From NCBI GenBank assembly GCA_009746045.1, contig RPFO01001868.1, positions 1 to 27,298 of the forward strand: a DNA stretch of 27,298 nucleotides. Reading direction: 5' to 3'. The notes beneath the pieces are model-generated. The model was not told the DNA's origin. It did no database searches and worked only from the letters and a program-made list of their open reading frames with translations. The position numbers and the translations under genes were made by a program. This document shows, piece by piece, positions 8,520 to 16,968 of this stretch. Each line of letters opens with the position of its first letter. Position 1 is the first letter of the stretch. The DNA is from Mesostigma viride. Taxonomy: Eukaryota; Streptophyta; Mesostigmatophyceae; Mesostigmatales; Mesostigmataceae.

Positions 8520-8854
8520 GGTACTACAAAACCCTAAGGTGACCCCATTTGCCGTACGGACCTACTTGCCATGCCATGCCAGTCTGCCACGTGGCGCATA
8601 TGGAGTCGGTGACAGGCGCTAGCATACAATCTCGTTGGTGACGGGCAGCAGCATCAAGCGGCATGGGTGACATGCGACAGCAGGTAGTGTCATGAGTGAC
8701 AGGCGACAGTGTTACTCTATGGGTATTGTTGCTATATGACTCATTGGAATAGTTCAAGTCCCATGCACATAAGGAAAATGTCATTTCATTACAATAAGAA
8801 TCATAAGGAATAGGCCATTACTAGACCCCTTTGCAGGCACGCAGGCCTGGCTGT
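8520..8854. other. Intergenic region with degenerate copies of the 29-bp repeat words
   Basis: No gene is seen. Between about 8616 and 8720 the sequence repeats words such as GTGACAGGCG, GGTGACGGGCAGCAGCATCAA and GCATGGGTGACATGCGACAGCAGG. These resemble the 29-bp tandem unit at 10938-11217. No TTAA or terminal inverted repeat of the piggyBac-like element was found here. Confidence 0.5.
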
Positions 8855-9649
8855 TTAGCGGTTGTACATGCGCAGGCAGGGCGTCTGGCGGCCCTCAAAC
8901 CCAGTGCAATCGTCTTTCACACGCAGAGTGTCCCCGCGCAGGGGGAACTTCACACCAGAGGTGCAAGTCCACACGTGGGTCAGCAGAGTGCAGTCCGCCT
9001 TGTGGATCTTCCAGTGCGCAACCTGGCACTCGCGGGAGCAGTACCGCGCATCCTGGCAGCTGGCGCACCTGCGCTTCACCTCTCTCTTGCCCTTCTTCTC
9101 ACACCCCGGCGCAGCGCAGAAACCGCGAACCGACTCGGGGAAAGGACCAATGGGGCTGTCCAAAATGGGCGTGCGCACTGTGATCACCACCTTCTCGCAG
9201 GGGCGGGTATAGGGAAACGCCGTCCTCGCAACGATCTTGTCCGCGTCCTTGGGCACGCGGAAGGACAGGCCAATCCTGGTAACCAGGTCGATGAACCCGT
9301 CGTCCTCCTTCTTCTCGCGAAGGAGGACGCACAGAAGCATGAACTCGCTCTCAGGGCGAATGTGGGACAGGATCTGACTGCGAACGCAGTACTTCCTGCT
9401 GATCGCAGTGCGTACGTCAATGAATTCAAACTCCAACTGGCGGTCCAGAGCCGTAAAGGAGTCGAAACGAACCAGCACGCAAAAGGGGGTTTTCAACTTC
9501 TTTTCCCACTCATTCACGCAGCTGTACAAATTGCTGGAGTTTTCCATGGCCTTGCGCACCACCAAGCGGTACCAGCCCCCGCACAACTCCGCGAACAGGT
9601 CGGAGTGATCCTGAGGGAGCTCATTGGCAATCAGAGGGGTGGAATCCAT
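8855..9649 (-). CDS. MYND zinc-finger protein
   Basis: The protein has 264 residues. Residues 1-170 form an unrecognised domain. The C-terminal third has a clean MYND finger: C178-x4-C183-x11-C195-x2-C198-x5-C204-x3-C208-x7-H216-x3-C220. MYND fingers bind short proline-containing peptides and recruit partners, often in transcription control; no SET domain accompanies this one. A tail of about 44 residues follows, ending in a basic motif. The ATG at 9649 begins an uninterrupted frame; a TATA-like ACATAAG lies about 70 bases upstream on the minus strand, and CCAAT boxes lie in the shared intergenic region. The gene is divergent from the RING-like gene at 10096. A regulatory role, viral or host, is inferred. 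Confidence 0.82.
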   Translation of the reverse strand: MDSTPLIANELPQDHSDLFAELCGGWYRLVVRKAMENSSNLYSCVNEWEKKLKTPFCVLVRFDSFTALDRQLEFEFIDVRTAISRKYCVRSQILSHIRPESEFMLLCVLLREKKEDDGFIDLVTRIGLSFRVPKDADKIVARTAFPYTRPCEKVVITVRTPILDSPIGPFPESVRGFCAAPGCEKKGKREVKRRCASCQDARYCSRECQVAHWKIHKADCTLLTHVWTCTSGVKFPLRGDTLRVKDDCTGFEGRQTPCLRMYNR

Positions 9650-10095
9650 AGCGGCTGACAGTCTGTGCGTGCTCGTGCGGATTGGCGTGGTTTGGCTGCC
9701 AAACTCGCCCTCCTCCGCTTATGTGCCCGCACCCCGCCCGCCCCGCCCAATAGTCCCGTGCCACGCGGCAGGTCCGGATTGGTGGGACGGAATATTCCCA
9801 CGGAATATCCGCGGAGCGCCGCGCCTTCTAGAAGGGCGCCGCGCCGGGAATATTCCCATGAATATCCCGTGGAAGCGCCGCGCCACCGCCACGTGGCAGC
9901 GTCCCATTGGTCCGCTTGGAATATTCGTGGGAATATGCCGCCGTGTCGTGCCCGCGTGACACGCGTCGGACTCCCATTGGACTGTCGTGGGTGTCGCGCG
10001 CTTCGCGCGGGCCTCGGCAGGGATAAAACGCGGAGGCGGGCGTTTGGGGGTCCCAATCCGCCCAGCACCACTCAAAACCAACTCCTCTCACTGCA
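9650..10095. promoter_or_regulatory. Divergent promoter region with CCAAT boxes and AATATT palindromes
   Basis: This 446-bp region lies between the MYND gene (leftward) and the RING-like gene (rightward). CCAAT or ATTGG boxes lie at 9681-9685, 9747-9751, 9778-9782, 9906-9910 and 9976-9980. Palindromes include GGAATATTCC at 9789-9798, CCTTCTAGAAGG at 9824-9835 and GGGAATATTCCC at 9846-9857. Further AATATC/AATATT words lie near 9802, 9860 and 9928, giving a rough dyad centred near 9830. TATA-like words lie about 70 bases before each start (GATAAAAC at 10022-10029; CTTATGT at 9718-9724). The layout resembles a host-type polymerase II promoter. Confidence 0.6.
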
Positions 10096-10764
10096 ATGGA
10101 GCCCTCCCGCGATAAGCCGGCTATGGCGGCAACGGATGTCCCTCCTGCCAAGCGCCAGCCGCCTGCAAACGGCAATGGCGAGCAGTCCCCCGCCATGAAG
10201 GTGTACCTGAAACAGCGGGACACCGAGGACAAGGTGGCAAAGTTCCTGGGGGCTGTGAAAACCAAGCAGGGGCACGCAAACACGCACGAATTCGATGAGA
10301 AGTACAAGCGGGACGCGCACATGCACGATATCCAAGTGCTGCCGGGCGGCGAGATTTTCTGCGAGAATGCCGCATCGGTGGGCGCCTTCCTCTGCGATTC
10401 GGGCGTTTTTGGGAAGAGCGCGCGCGCAGAACCGCCTGCACAGAACAGGGCTGGCAGTGTGCGGGGGCCTGTTACTTGCGGCGTGTGCAAGAAGCACACC
10501 GATTTCCTGCTGGATCCGCAGCAGGATGCCAGCGGAGGGGAGGACCCTCAGGAGCATATCCATATCCACGGTGTGTGTGTGGATTGCGCTGTGCAGACCA
10601 TAGAAAAGAGCGGCAAGCGCGGCATGTGGTGCCCCTTGTGCGCTGCGGACCCTTTGATCGAAGTGCTGATCGATATGGGCCGCGCAAAACACCTTTCGGA
10701 GGCCCCGTACTTTGTGTACAGCCCCGAGAAGAGCCTGCTGGCTGCTGCTTATGAGGATATGTGA
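10096..10764 (+). CDS. RING-like zinc-binding protein
   Basis: The protein has 222 residues. The first 125 are hydrophilic and unrecognised. The C-terminal part has CGVC, then HIHIHGVCVDC, then CPLC, which resembles a RING finger with His where the third Cys is common (C2, H2, C4 ligands) and a long first loop. RING domains usually act as ubiquitin ligases by holding an E2. The ligand pattern is visible but the fold and activity are inferred. The ATG sits 70 bases after a TATA-like GATAAAAC. An AATAAA signal follows at 10778-10783. It is divergent from the MYND gene and convergent with the CxxC gene at 12510. Confidence 0.72.
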   Translation: MEPSRDKPAMAATDVPPAKRQPPANGNGEQSPAMKVYLKQRDTEDKVAKFLGAVKTKQGHANTHEFDEKYKRDAHMHDIQVLPGGEIFCENAASVGAFLCDSGVFGKSARAEPPAQNRAGSVRGPVTCGVCKKHTDFLLDPQQDASGGEDPQEHIHIHGVCVDCAVQTIEKSGKRGMWCPLCAADPLIEVLIDMGRAKHLSEAPYFVYSPEKSLLAAAYEDM

Positions 10765-10777
10765 ATGGTGCAGTACT

Positions 10778-10783
10778 AATAAA
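10778..10783 (+). terminator. Poly(A) signal AATAAA
   Basis: AATAAA lies 14 bases after the TGA of the RING-like gene, as expected for its mRNA 3' end. Confidence 0.65.
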
Positions 10784-10937
10784 GCTTGGATTGTTTTCCT
10801 TATAAAGTCCCCACAATGAGCCCCACATAGATAGCCCGGCGGCGCGGACTCGCGGACTTAGACAGACCCGGCGGGATGCGCGAGCCGACAGGCGCCGGAT
10901 CGGACAGGCGGCGGGCTGACAGGCGCTGGTTATAGCA

Positions 10938-11217
10938 GGTGACGGGCGCCAGCAGCAACTCACATGGGTGACGGGCGCCAGCAGCAACTCGCGTGGGTGA
11001 CGGGCGCCAGCAGCAACTCGCATGGGTGACGGGCGCCAGCAGCAACTCGCGTGGGTGACGGGCGTCAGCAGCAACTCGCATGGGTGACGGGCGCCAGTGG
11101 CAACTCGCATGGGTGACGGGCGCCAGCAGCAACTCGCATGGGTGACGGGCGCCAGCAGCAACTCGCATGGGTGACGGGCGCCAGCATCAACTCGCATAGG
11201 TGACAGACGCCAGTAGT
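10938..11217. repeat. 29-bp tandem repeat array, about ten copies
   Basis: The unit GGGTGACGGGCGCCAGCAGC plus AACTCGCAT repeats at exact 29-base steps: 10966, 10995, 11024, 11053, 11082, 11111, 11140 and 11169, with degenerate edge copies. 29 is not a multiple of three, so the long open frame on the minus strand across the array is not a credible gene. Confidence 0.9.
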
Positions 11218-11475
11218 CAGCTCTGCATGGGACTGCGCGGGACGACAGGCGCGGGCCGAGGGGTGCCGCAACTGACAGGCGCGGGCTAGTAGCTGCAAGA
11301 TCCGGCAGGTGACCGCCGCCAGCAGTAAGTGCCGTCTGTGACAGGCGGCAGCAGTCAGCCCTGCACGGGACTGCGCGGGCCGACAGGCGCCGGTTCCGAC
11401 AGCCGCGGGCCAGCAGCCGACGGTTACGGCACGTGACAGGCGCCCGCGGACCCTCCACGCCCCGCGGGCCGAATC
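11218..11475. repeat. Degenerate repeats following the 29-bp array
   Basis: Two diverged copies of a longer block, starting CAGCTCTGCATGGGACTGCG (about 11218) and CAGCCCTGCACGGGACTGCG (about 11356), share the GACAGGCGC words of the neighbouring array. No gene is supported. Confidence 0.55.
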
Positions 11476-11541
11476 CGGGTCGAGTCAGTGCCGAGTCGGC
11501 GCGCGGACGCCGGAAAGCGGACGCACACCGCCGGGCGGGGC

Positions 11542-11593
11542 GGGCGAACGGTTCGGGCGAACGGTTCGGGCGAACGGTTCGGGCGAACGGTTC
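11542..11593. repeat. 13-bp tandem repeat, four copies
   Basis: GGGCGAACGGTTC is repeated four times exactly at 11542, 11555, 11568 and 11581. It borders the left arm of the foldback structure, whose arms carry many single or inverted copies of the same words. Confidence 0.9.
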
Positions 11594-12374
11594 GGGCTAT
11601 CCCCCACGACACTCGACGAATCCCACGGAAAATGAAAAGTTTGAAAAGTTCGGGCTATCCTGTTCGCCCGAACTTTTCGCGATAGCCCGAACTTTTCAAA
11701 ACCTCCCACGGGAAAACCAAAAGTTTTGAAAAGTTTTGGCCCTGAGTCCCACGGCAAATGAAAAGTTTGAAAAGTTCGGGCGAAGGTTCGGGCGAACGAA
11801 AAATAGCACGAACCGCCAACTTAGTCCCCACCGGACGGGGTGCACTGCACTTTCGTATATACTCTACCTTCCTTTCCTAACACATAAAATATTGCACATG
11901 CTTCCTAACACATATTATTTGAACACACTTCCTAACACATATTATTTACCACTACACACTACCCTGTATACAGCCATACCCATAATAATATGTGTTAGCA
12001 ACCCTACCTATATTTTATGTGTTAGCAACCATACCCATAATAATATGTGTTAGCAACCCTACCTATATTTTATGTGTTAGCAAACCAACACAAAGGATAT
12101 ACACACCCCTACCCGTGCACACCCCCGCCAGTGGGAACTAAGTTGGCGGTTCGGGCGATTCTGCGTTCGCCCGAACCATAGCCCGAACTTTTCAAACTTT
12201 TCATTTGCCGTGGGAATCAGAGCCAAAACTTTTCAAAACTTTTCGTTTTCGCGTGGGAGGCTCTGAAAAGTTCGGGCTATCCTGAAAAGTTCGGGCTATC
12301 CTGTTCGCCCGAACTTTTCAAACTTTTCGTTTGCCGTGGGAGACGGCCAGTGCCGTGGGGGACAGCCCGAACCG
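11588..12374. repeat. 787-bp foldback palindrome with an AT-rich centre
   Basis: Matching inverted blocks run outward from a centre near 11981. CCAACTTAG (11815-11823) faces CTAAGTTGG (12136-12144). TCCCACGGCAAATGAAAAG (from 11747) faces CTTTTCATTTGCCGTGGGA (near 12200). CGGTTCGGGCTATCCCCCAC at the left end faces its near complement ending at 12374. The middle (about 11840-12110) is AT-rich with CTAACACATA words on the left and TATGTGTTAG words on the right. No coding frame is supported. It lies between the 3' ends of two converging genes. Confidence 0.85.
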
Positions 12375-12476
12375 CTCCGGCGCGGGGCCGGGGACGGGAC
12401 GGGGAGGGGGACACAAGCCGCGGGGCCGCGATCCAACACACAAGCGCGCACGCAGAGACGGACCGACCCAAGAAAA

Positions 12477-12482
12477 TTTATT
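12477..12482 (-). terminator. Poly(A) signal AATAAA (minus strand)
   Basis: TTTATT on the plus strand reads AATAAA on the minus strand, 28 bases after the stop of the leftward CxxC gene. Confidence 0.65.
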
Positions 12483-12509
12483 AACAATATACGGATCCGT
12501 ATATACGAG

Positions 12510-13409
12510 TCAACACACCGCACCGCCACCCGCGGGCGGAGGGGGGCCTGTCAAGAACGGGTCTGAGTACTGCGCCAATTCCCGGTTCAACTCGGCCATC
12601 AGGCCAGGCGTCTCCGCCTCAATCCTGTCCAACTCACCGGGAGCGAAACAGCTCCCATACTTTTCCCAGTTCTCCTCACACTCGGCCCAAAACGCGCCCA
12701 CGTCAATAGAACACGAGAGGGTCTCATCCACCGCACCGGTGGTCGACGCGACGGGCGTCTCGGCGGGGTCGGGCGACCGCATGATACGCGAGATCTCCTC
12801 GTCGGTAAAGTCGAAATCCACGATCGCGTCTTCGTCCACGAACGTGAACAGGGGCGACGACGACAACGAGCCGTCCGCCACCGGCGAGCAACGCGACAAA
12901 GGGGCGGGGTATCCGGTACCGGCGCACGAAGCACCACCGTCGTCGCGATCGCACCGCCGATCCACAACGCACTGGATCTCGCTCGCGCCCCCCGGCGAAT
13001 TTGCAAACGACGAAAACGACACCCATTTCGGGCTGTCCACCGAGGGCGGCGGGGAAGACGGGCAGGCCAAGCGGTCGTACGGGCCCACGGCGACAGCCTC
13101 GCGAGTGTGGCACGGTGCGCGGCGGAACACATTAACCGGCGTAGAGTCCAGCAACGGCGGGCACGACACGCACGAGTTGGGAAGCCGCCATGTGTTGGCA
13201 CCCACGCGAGAAGACGTCGTCAGCTGACGGAGACGTTCCGCCTGTTCGCGGCGGTGTTTCTGCGCCCACACGCGTTCGCGGGCGCGGCACGGGTCGCACC
13301 GTTTCGTGTGCGTGTTGCCGTCTTTCACGGAGGTGAACAGGGCGACGGGCTTGTGCGACTTGCACTTGTTGCACCAGCACAGCTGCGGGGGATTGTCGGA
13401 GGCGTCCAT
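12510..13409 (-). CDS. CxxC zinc-binding protein with acidic C-terminal region
   Basis: The protein has 299 residues from the ATG at 13409. That start was chosen because the zinc motif follows at once and a TATA-like CTTAAAAG lies 85-95 bases upstream (13495-13502); the frame itself opens further upstream. Residues 11-45 hold CWCNKC, then CDPC and a basic RARERVWAQKHRR stretch, a four-Cys arrangement next to a basic helix. The middle is Ser/Pro-rich. Around residues 185-215 an acidic, aromatic stretch (FVDEDAIVDFDFTDEEI) resembles transcription activation regions. This layout suggests a DNA-binding activator; that is inference, as I do not recognise the family. An AATAAA signal follows. The gene is divergent from the MYND-like gene at 14089. 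Confidence 0.75.
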   Translation of the reverse strand: MDASDNPPQLCWCNKCKSHKPVALFTSVKDGNTHTKRCDPCRARERVWAQKHRREQAERLRQLTTSSRVGANTWRLPNSCVSCPPLLDSTPVNVFRRAPCHTREAVAVGPYDRLACPSSPPPSVDSPKWVSFSSFANSPGGASEIQCVVDRRCDRDDGGASCAGTGYPAPLSRCSPVADGSLSSSPLFTFVDEDAIVDFDFTDEEISRIMRSPDPAETPVASTTGAVDETLSCSIDVGAFWAECEENWEKYGSCFAPGELDRIEAETPGLMAELNRELAQYSDPFLTGPPPPAGGGAVC

Positions 13410-14088
13410 GGCGGGGCGACGAGAGACGCGGGCAGAGTCTCGCTCACTTGAGTGGTTCTGAGGCGAGAAGACCCCTTTGGACAGAGGGCACCGCCTTTTA
13501 AGTCCGCGACCATCCGCACGGACCAATCGCGTGCGAGGGAGGAGGGCCGCCCCGACCCACCAATCACGCGCAGATATAACCGCGAGTCTATCCGTAACCG
13601 AACCTCAGAATAGGATCCGACGATGGCTGGGCGTAACCGATGGTCAGGGGTTGCGATCGGACGACGGGCGCGCGAAACGTTATCCGTCTTCCAGAAGGGT
13701 ATATAGATAAGGTAACCGATGCCCGGCGGGACGCTATCCGGTGGTCACGGTGTCGTAACCGACGACCGGGATTGCGATCGGACGGCGGTCGCGCGAAACG
13801 TCATCCGTCTTCCGGAAGAGTGTACAGAGAAGGTAACGGACGCCCGGCGCGCGCGATCCGACGGACGTGGGGTCGTAACCGACGATCGGGATTAGGATCC
13901 GAGGGACGTCGCGCGGCGGCGCGGGGCGCGCGGGCCGGTAGCCAATCAGAACGCGATATGTCGTCCGCCAATCACGGCGCGAGATGTCGGACCGGGCGGG
14001 TATAAGAAGAGCGCAGGCGGCCGCAAGACCGTGGTCTCAGCTCCCTCTCTAGCAATCTAGCTCCTCACCGCTCTCGTTGTCCACCGTC
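13410..14088. promoter_or_regulatory. Divergent promoter region with four CCAAT boxes and a 121-bp repeat
   Basis: CCAATC boxes lie at 13523-13527 and 13560-13564 (near the leftward gene) and at 13942-13946 and 13968-13972 (near the rightward gene). TATA-like words are CTTAAAAG on the minus strand at 13502-13495 and TATAAG at 14001-14006, the latter 83 bases before the ATG at 14089. Between them a unit of about 121 bases repeats: CGTAACCG starts at 13632, 13754 and 13874, with a partial start near 13593. Units share TTGCGATCGGACG, GCGCGAAACGT and ATCCGTCTTCC words. Confidence 0.65.
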
Positions 14089-15096
14089 ATGGGAAAATAC
14101 AAGAACCCCGTCTTCGTCGCGATGTCGCCCATTCAAGCGCTCGCCGGAATGCCGAATACCGACGGCATGCCCAAAGTTCCCATCGTTTCCTGCAAGCGCA
14201 AGGAGGAAAGGCCTGGGCAGCCATATCCCATCAAAAAGGTGCGCACACCGCAGTGCTCCCAACAAGTCGTCGACAAGGCAGCCTCCGTCGCGGACGACAT
14301 GAAGGTCTCGCGAGGCGAAGTCCCCGCCACCGCCGACGAGGTGATCGCCGCTCGCAAGCGACTCAACGGCTGGCTTGCGGAGGGCGCCTTGCGCACTGAA
14401 GAGGAGAAGATGGCGGACCTCAAGAGGGATTCCGCCGTCGGCTTGCAGCAAGTCGCCCTGTCCAGAGTGTTCGAGCACCTGTGCGGTCATTATGACGTCC
14501 TGCTTGACAAGTGCAAGGAGTGGGACGCGCGGTATGGCCGCGGCGCGCTCCTGATCCGTGTCCGCCACATCTCGCAGGCGTCGCGACAAGTCGTGGTTGA
14601 CTGGGTCACCGCCGAGGAGTTGAAGGACCGCTGCTTCTTCACCTACTGGCAGGCGATGCAGTACAACAGGGACACCGAAATCATGATCGCCGCCTGTTTC
14701 AGCGACATGTCCGGCCGTGACGGATGCCAGAAGTCATGGTACGGCGGGATTTTCACCAAGGCTCTCGCCAGCGAGTGGAAACAGAAGTTCCGCCTGTCGC
14801 CCGCGCTGCGGCCCTGGGTGCCCGTCAGAAGACTCCCTCTCCCCCTCCAGTGCATGGGAAAGGGGTGCGCCAAGACGGTAGGAGAGGGTAGCGCGCAGTG
14901 GCACGCGTGCGGCGAGTGCCGGGACGCCGTGTTCTGTTCCAAGGCATGCTCGGAGACGGCGCACGAGTGCCAGAAGTTTGCGTTCTTGCGTGGGGGTGTG
15001 GACTTGTGCATCAAGCACGTAGGCCCGGTCTTCCACAAGGGGAGCCGGGGGGTGACGCCGCGGTGCCCCCACAAGTGGGACGTTTCCTCACAGTAG
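14089..15096 (+). CDS. MYND-like zinc-finger protein
   Basis: The protein has 335 residues from the ATG at 14089. Residues 1-240 include a helical, charged middle part and are not recognised. Near residues 255-300 lies a MYND-like cluster: CMGKGC, then CGEC, CSKAC and a shortened HEC end instead of the usual x7-H-x3-C spacing, so the second zinc site is irregular. A further CIKH and PRCPHKW follow. It is the second MYND-type gene in the window but shows no obvious similarity in its N-terminal domain to the one at 8855. TATAAG and two CCAAT boxes lie upstream. No canonical AATAAA follows. A regulatory adaptor role is inferred. Confidence 0.78.
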   Translation: MGKYKNPVFVAMSPIQALAGMPNTDGMPKVPIVSCKRKEERPGQPYPIKKVRTPQCSQQVVDKAASVADDMKVSRGEVPATADEVIAARKRLNGWLAEGALRTEEEKMADLKRDSAVGLQQVALSRVFEHLCGHYDVLLDKCKEWDARYGRGALLIRVRHISQASRQVVVDWVTAEELKDRCFFTYWQAMQYNRDTEIMIAACFSDMSGRDGCQKSWYGGIFTKALASEWKQKFRLSPALRPWVPVRRLPLPLQCMGKGCAKTVGEGSAQWHACGECRDAVFCSKACSETAHECQKFAFLRGGVDLCIKHVGPVFHKGSRGVTPRCPHKWDVSSQ

Positions 15097-15210
15097 AAGA
15101 GTTGTGATCATGTACATGTAAACCTATATTTGGAATGAATCAAGTTTCCTCACATCCTCATGCACGCGAATGTATTGTTGGAAAACCTTTTTCGTAGGGT
15201 GTAGTATATC

Positions 15211-16968
15211 ATGACGGAGAATAACTATTGCGGATTCCGAGACTTGCGTACCGGCGCGGATCAGGGGTATTGCAAGGGGCGGCGCCAATTTCGAATGTAT
15301 GGCCGTCATGAGATCAAACTTGGTGAAAACGAGCGACGTCCGCCGTTACCGTCCGGTGCCGCGACAGGGAAACCGTATTGCGGCGGGCACGGCGGCAATA
15401 TCGGGACGTACTCCCAATGCCAGGCCAAGTCGCAGTTGCGGCGATGGGGGTACTACACGAAGGACACGGTCGAGGAGGCGGAGGAGGAGGCGGACGGTCA
15501 GAGGAGCCGGAAGCAGATGCTAAAGGGGAGCGGTATGACGGCGGCGGAACTGGCGAATTATAAGAAGGACGCGATGGACAAAATTCATATGGCAGAGGTT
15601 GATATCGAGACGTGGACAGGAGAGATTGCGAGGGGGTTGCCGCGGGAGGAGATGTTGTACAAAAAAAAATTGCTCAAAGTTGTCAAAGAATGGCTCGGAC
15701 AGGCTAGGCGTGTGTATCGAAGGAATTGGGAGCAGGAGGCGCCTGCCCGTGGATCGCGTGACGCAGAGAAGGTGGCAGAGGCGGCGGGGGCGGCGGCGGC
15801 GGGACCCTCTCTCCCAACGAACGCCCCAATCACCTCTGCCCGCGCCGCACCACCGTCGAATCAGCCGGCCGTCGCGGCGGGCACTCCAGCGCCACCTTCG
15901 CGTCGAGGCACGCGTACGACTACCGTCGCGACGGCCAACAGACAACGACCTCCTGCCATCGGGTCCAAGAACGGAAATCTGGTTTTGTTGAGGGAAAAAT
16001 ATTCTGGGCGGTTGTATTGGGTCGGTCCGAGAGAAAGGAAACCGTTGGCAGACGACTTACAGCCCGCCGACGCGAAAGATATTCCGAAGAACCGGACTCT
16101 TTTTTTCGAGGATTATGATAAATATTTTCGTCCCAGCAGATTTGCTTCCGTCGAGAACGTCGGTGGTCCCTCGCAGGCTCCCGTTGCCGGTTCTAGTAAT
16201 AAACAGAGGGATCTGGATGCGATTCGTGCAAAGGAGAGCAAATTAGACGGTATGCAGGCTTTGGCGGACGTGGCACGGGAAGAGGGATTGCAAGCTCGGA
16301 GGTTGCTCGCGAGCATAGAAAGGTTGGGCGGCGAGATCGAGCGGATGCGGAGTGCGTTTCGGGAGCGATACAACCAGTCGCCGACGTCTTCGCAGGGTCC
16401 TGCAGTGCCCCCTCGCGGCACCGGTCCTGTGACGCGATCGGCGAGCGCTGCCGCGAGGAGTGAGGACATAGGCGGCGGCGCTTATTCAGGCGGCCTGGAC
16501 AGGGACGACGGTAGGGGCGACGCGGAGGTGAATACAGGGGCCGCGAGTGGCAAGTCTATACCAAAATTGGAAGAAGAAGTTGAACGACTGCAGGAGCTCG
16601 TGTGGGAGTGGGAGGATTCCGTCCAAAGGGCCGACCACCCAGTAAAGTTGGAAGACAGGATTAGACGTCGGTATGACGCAATACAAAAGCTCGAACGCAA
16701 GAAAGAGGAACTTAAGGCCGCGAGGGCTCGGTTGGAACAGTCAGTGCAGGGCAGGGGTCCGCAATACAAGGGCAAGCAAGTTGTTGCCCCCGGCCCGGGT
16801 CCTTCTAGACTCAATCCCTATCCGGACGAGGAAGAGGAGGATGTTCTACAGGCCCTGACGAGCCTCTCGGCGCGCGCGCCGGACAAGTCTTCGTCGTCGG
16901 GTCAAACTACGTCCGCCGGGGGTCCGAAGGGTGGAGGGACGCGCGCGGGGTGTCGCCCTTGGACATGA
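15211..16968 (+). CDS. Coiled-coil protein with N-terminal CCCH motif
   Basis: The protein has 585 residues. The N-terminus has C7-x13-C21 and C57-x2-H60 (YCGGH), a possible small zinc site. Residues 85-185 are charged and helical. A low-complexity Ala/Pro/Thr linker follows near 190-250, then a compact segment with LREKYSGRLYWVGPRER, and long charged helices near 330-385 and 455-520 that look like coiled coils. The C-terminus is acidic, then Ser/Gly-rich. TATA lies 6 bases before the ATG (15205-15208). The stop TGA overlaps the next ATG as ATGA (16965-16968). I do not recognise the family. A structural or scaffold role is suggested by coiled coils and disorder only. Confidence 0.75.
   Translation: MTENNYCGFRDLRTGADQGYCKGRRQFRMYGRHEIKLGENERRPPLPSGAATGKPYCGGHGGNIGTYSQCQAKSQLRRWGYYTKDTVEEAEEEADGQRSRKQMLKGSGMTAAELANYKKDAMDKIHMAEVDIETWTGEIARGLPREEMLYKKKLLKVVKEWLGQARRVYRRNWEQEAPARGSRDAEKVAEAAGAAAAGPSLPTNAPITSARAAPPSNQPAVAAGTPAPPSRRGTRTTTVATANRQRPPAIGSKNGNLVLLREKYSGRLYWVGPRERKPLADDLQPADAKDIPKNRTLFFEDYDKYFRPSRFASVENVGGPSQAPVAGSSNKQRDLDAIRAKESKLDGMQALADVAREEGLQARRLLASIERLGGEIERMRSAFRERYNQSPTSSQGPAVPPRGTGPVTRSASAAARSEDIGGGAYSGGLDRDDGRGDAEVNTGAASGKSIPKLEEEVERLQELVWEWEDSVQRADHPVKLEDRIRRRYDAIQKLERKKEELKAARARLEQSVQGRGPQYKGKQVVAPGPGPSRLNPYPDEEEEDVLQALTSLSARAPDKSSSSGQTTSAGGPKGGGTRAGCRPWT

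Noticed and set aside
10938-11217. CRISPR-like array
   Set aside because: Units are contiguous 29-bp copies without unique spacers, so this is a plain tandem repeat.
10472-11458. Long minus-strand open frame of 328 codons across the tandem array
   Set aside because: It is made by the 29-bp repeat, whose length is not a multiple of three; it has no start context and runs antisense over the end of the RING-like gene.
12331-13227. Plus-strand 298-codon frame
   Set aside because: It is antisense to the CxxC protein gene, which has the zinc motif, TATA-like word and poly(A) signal; the plus frame has no recognisable motif.
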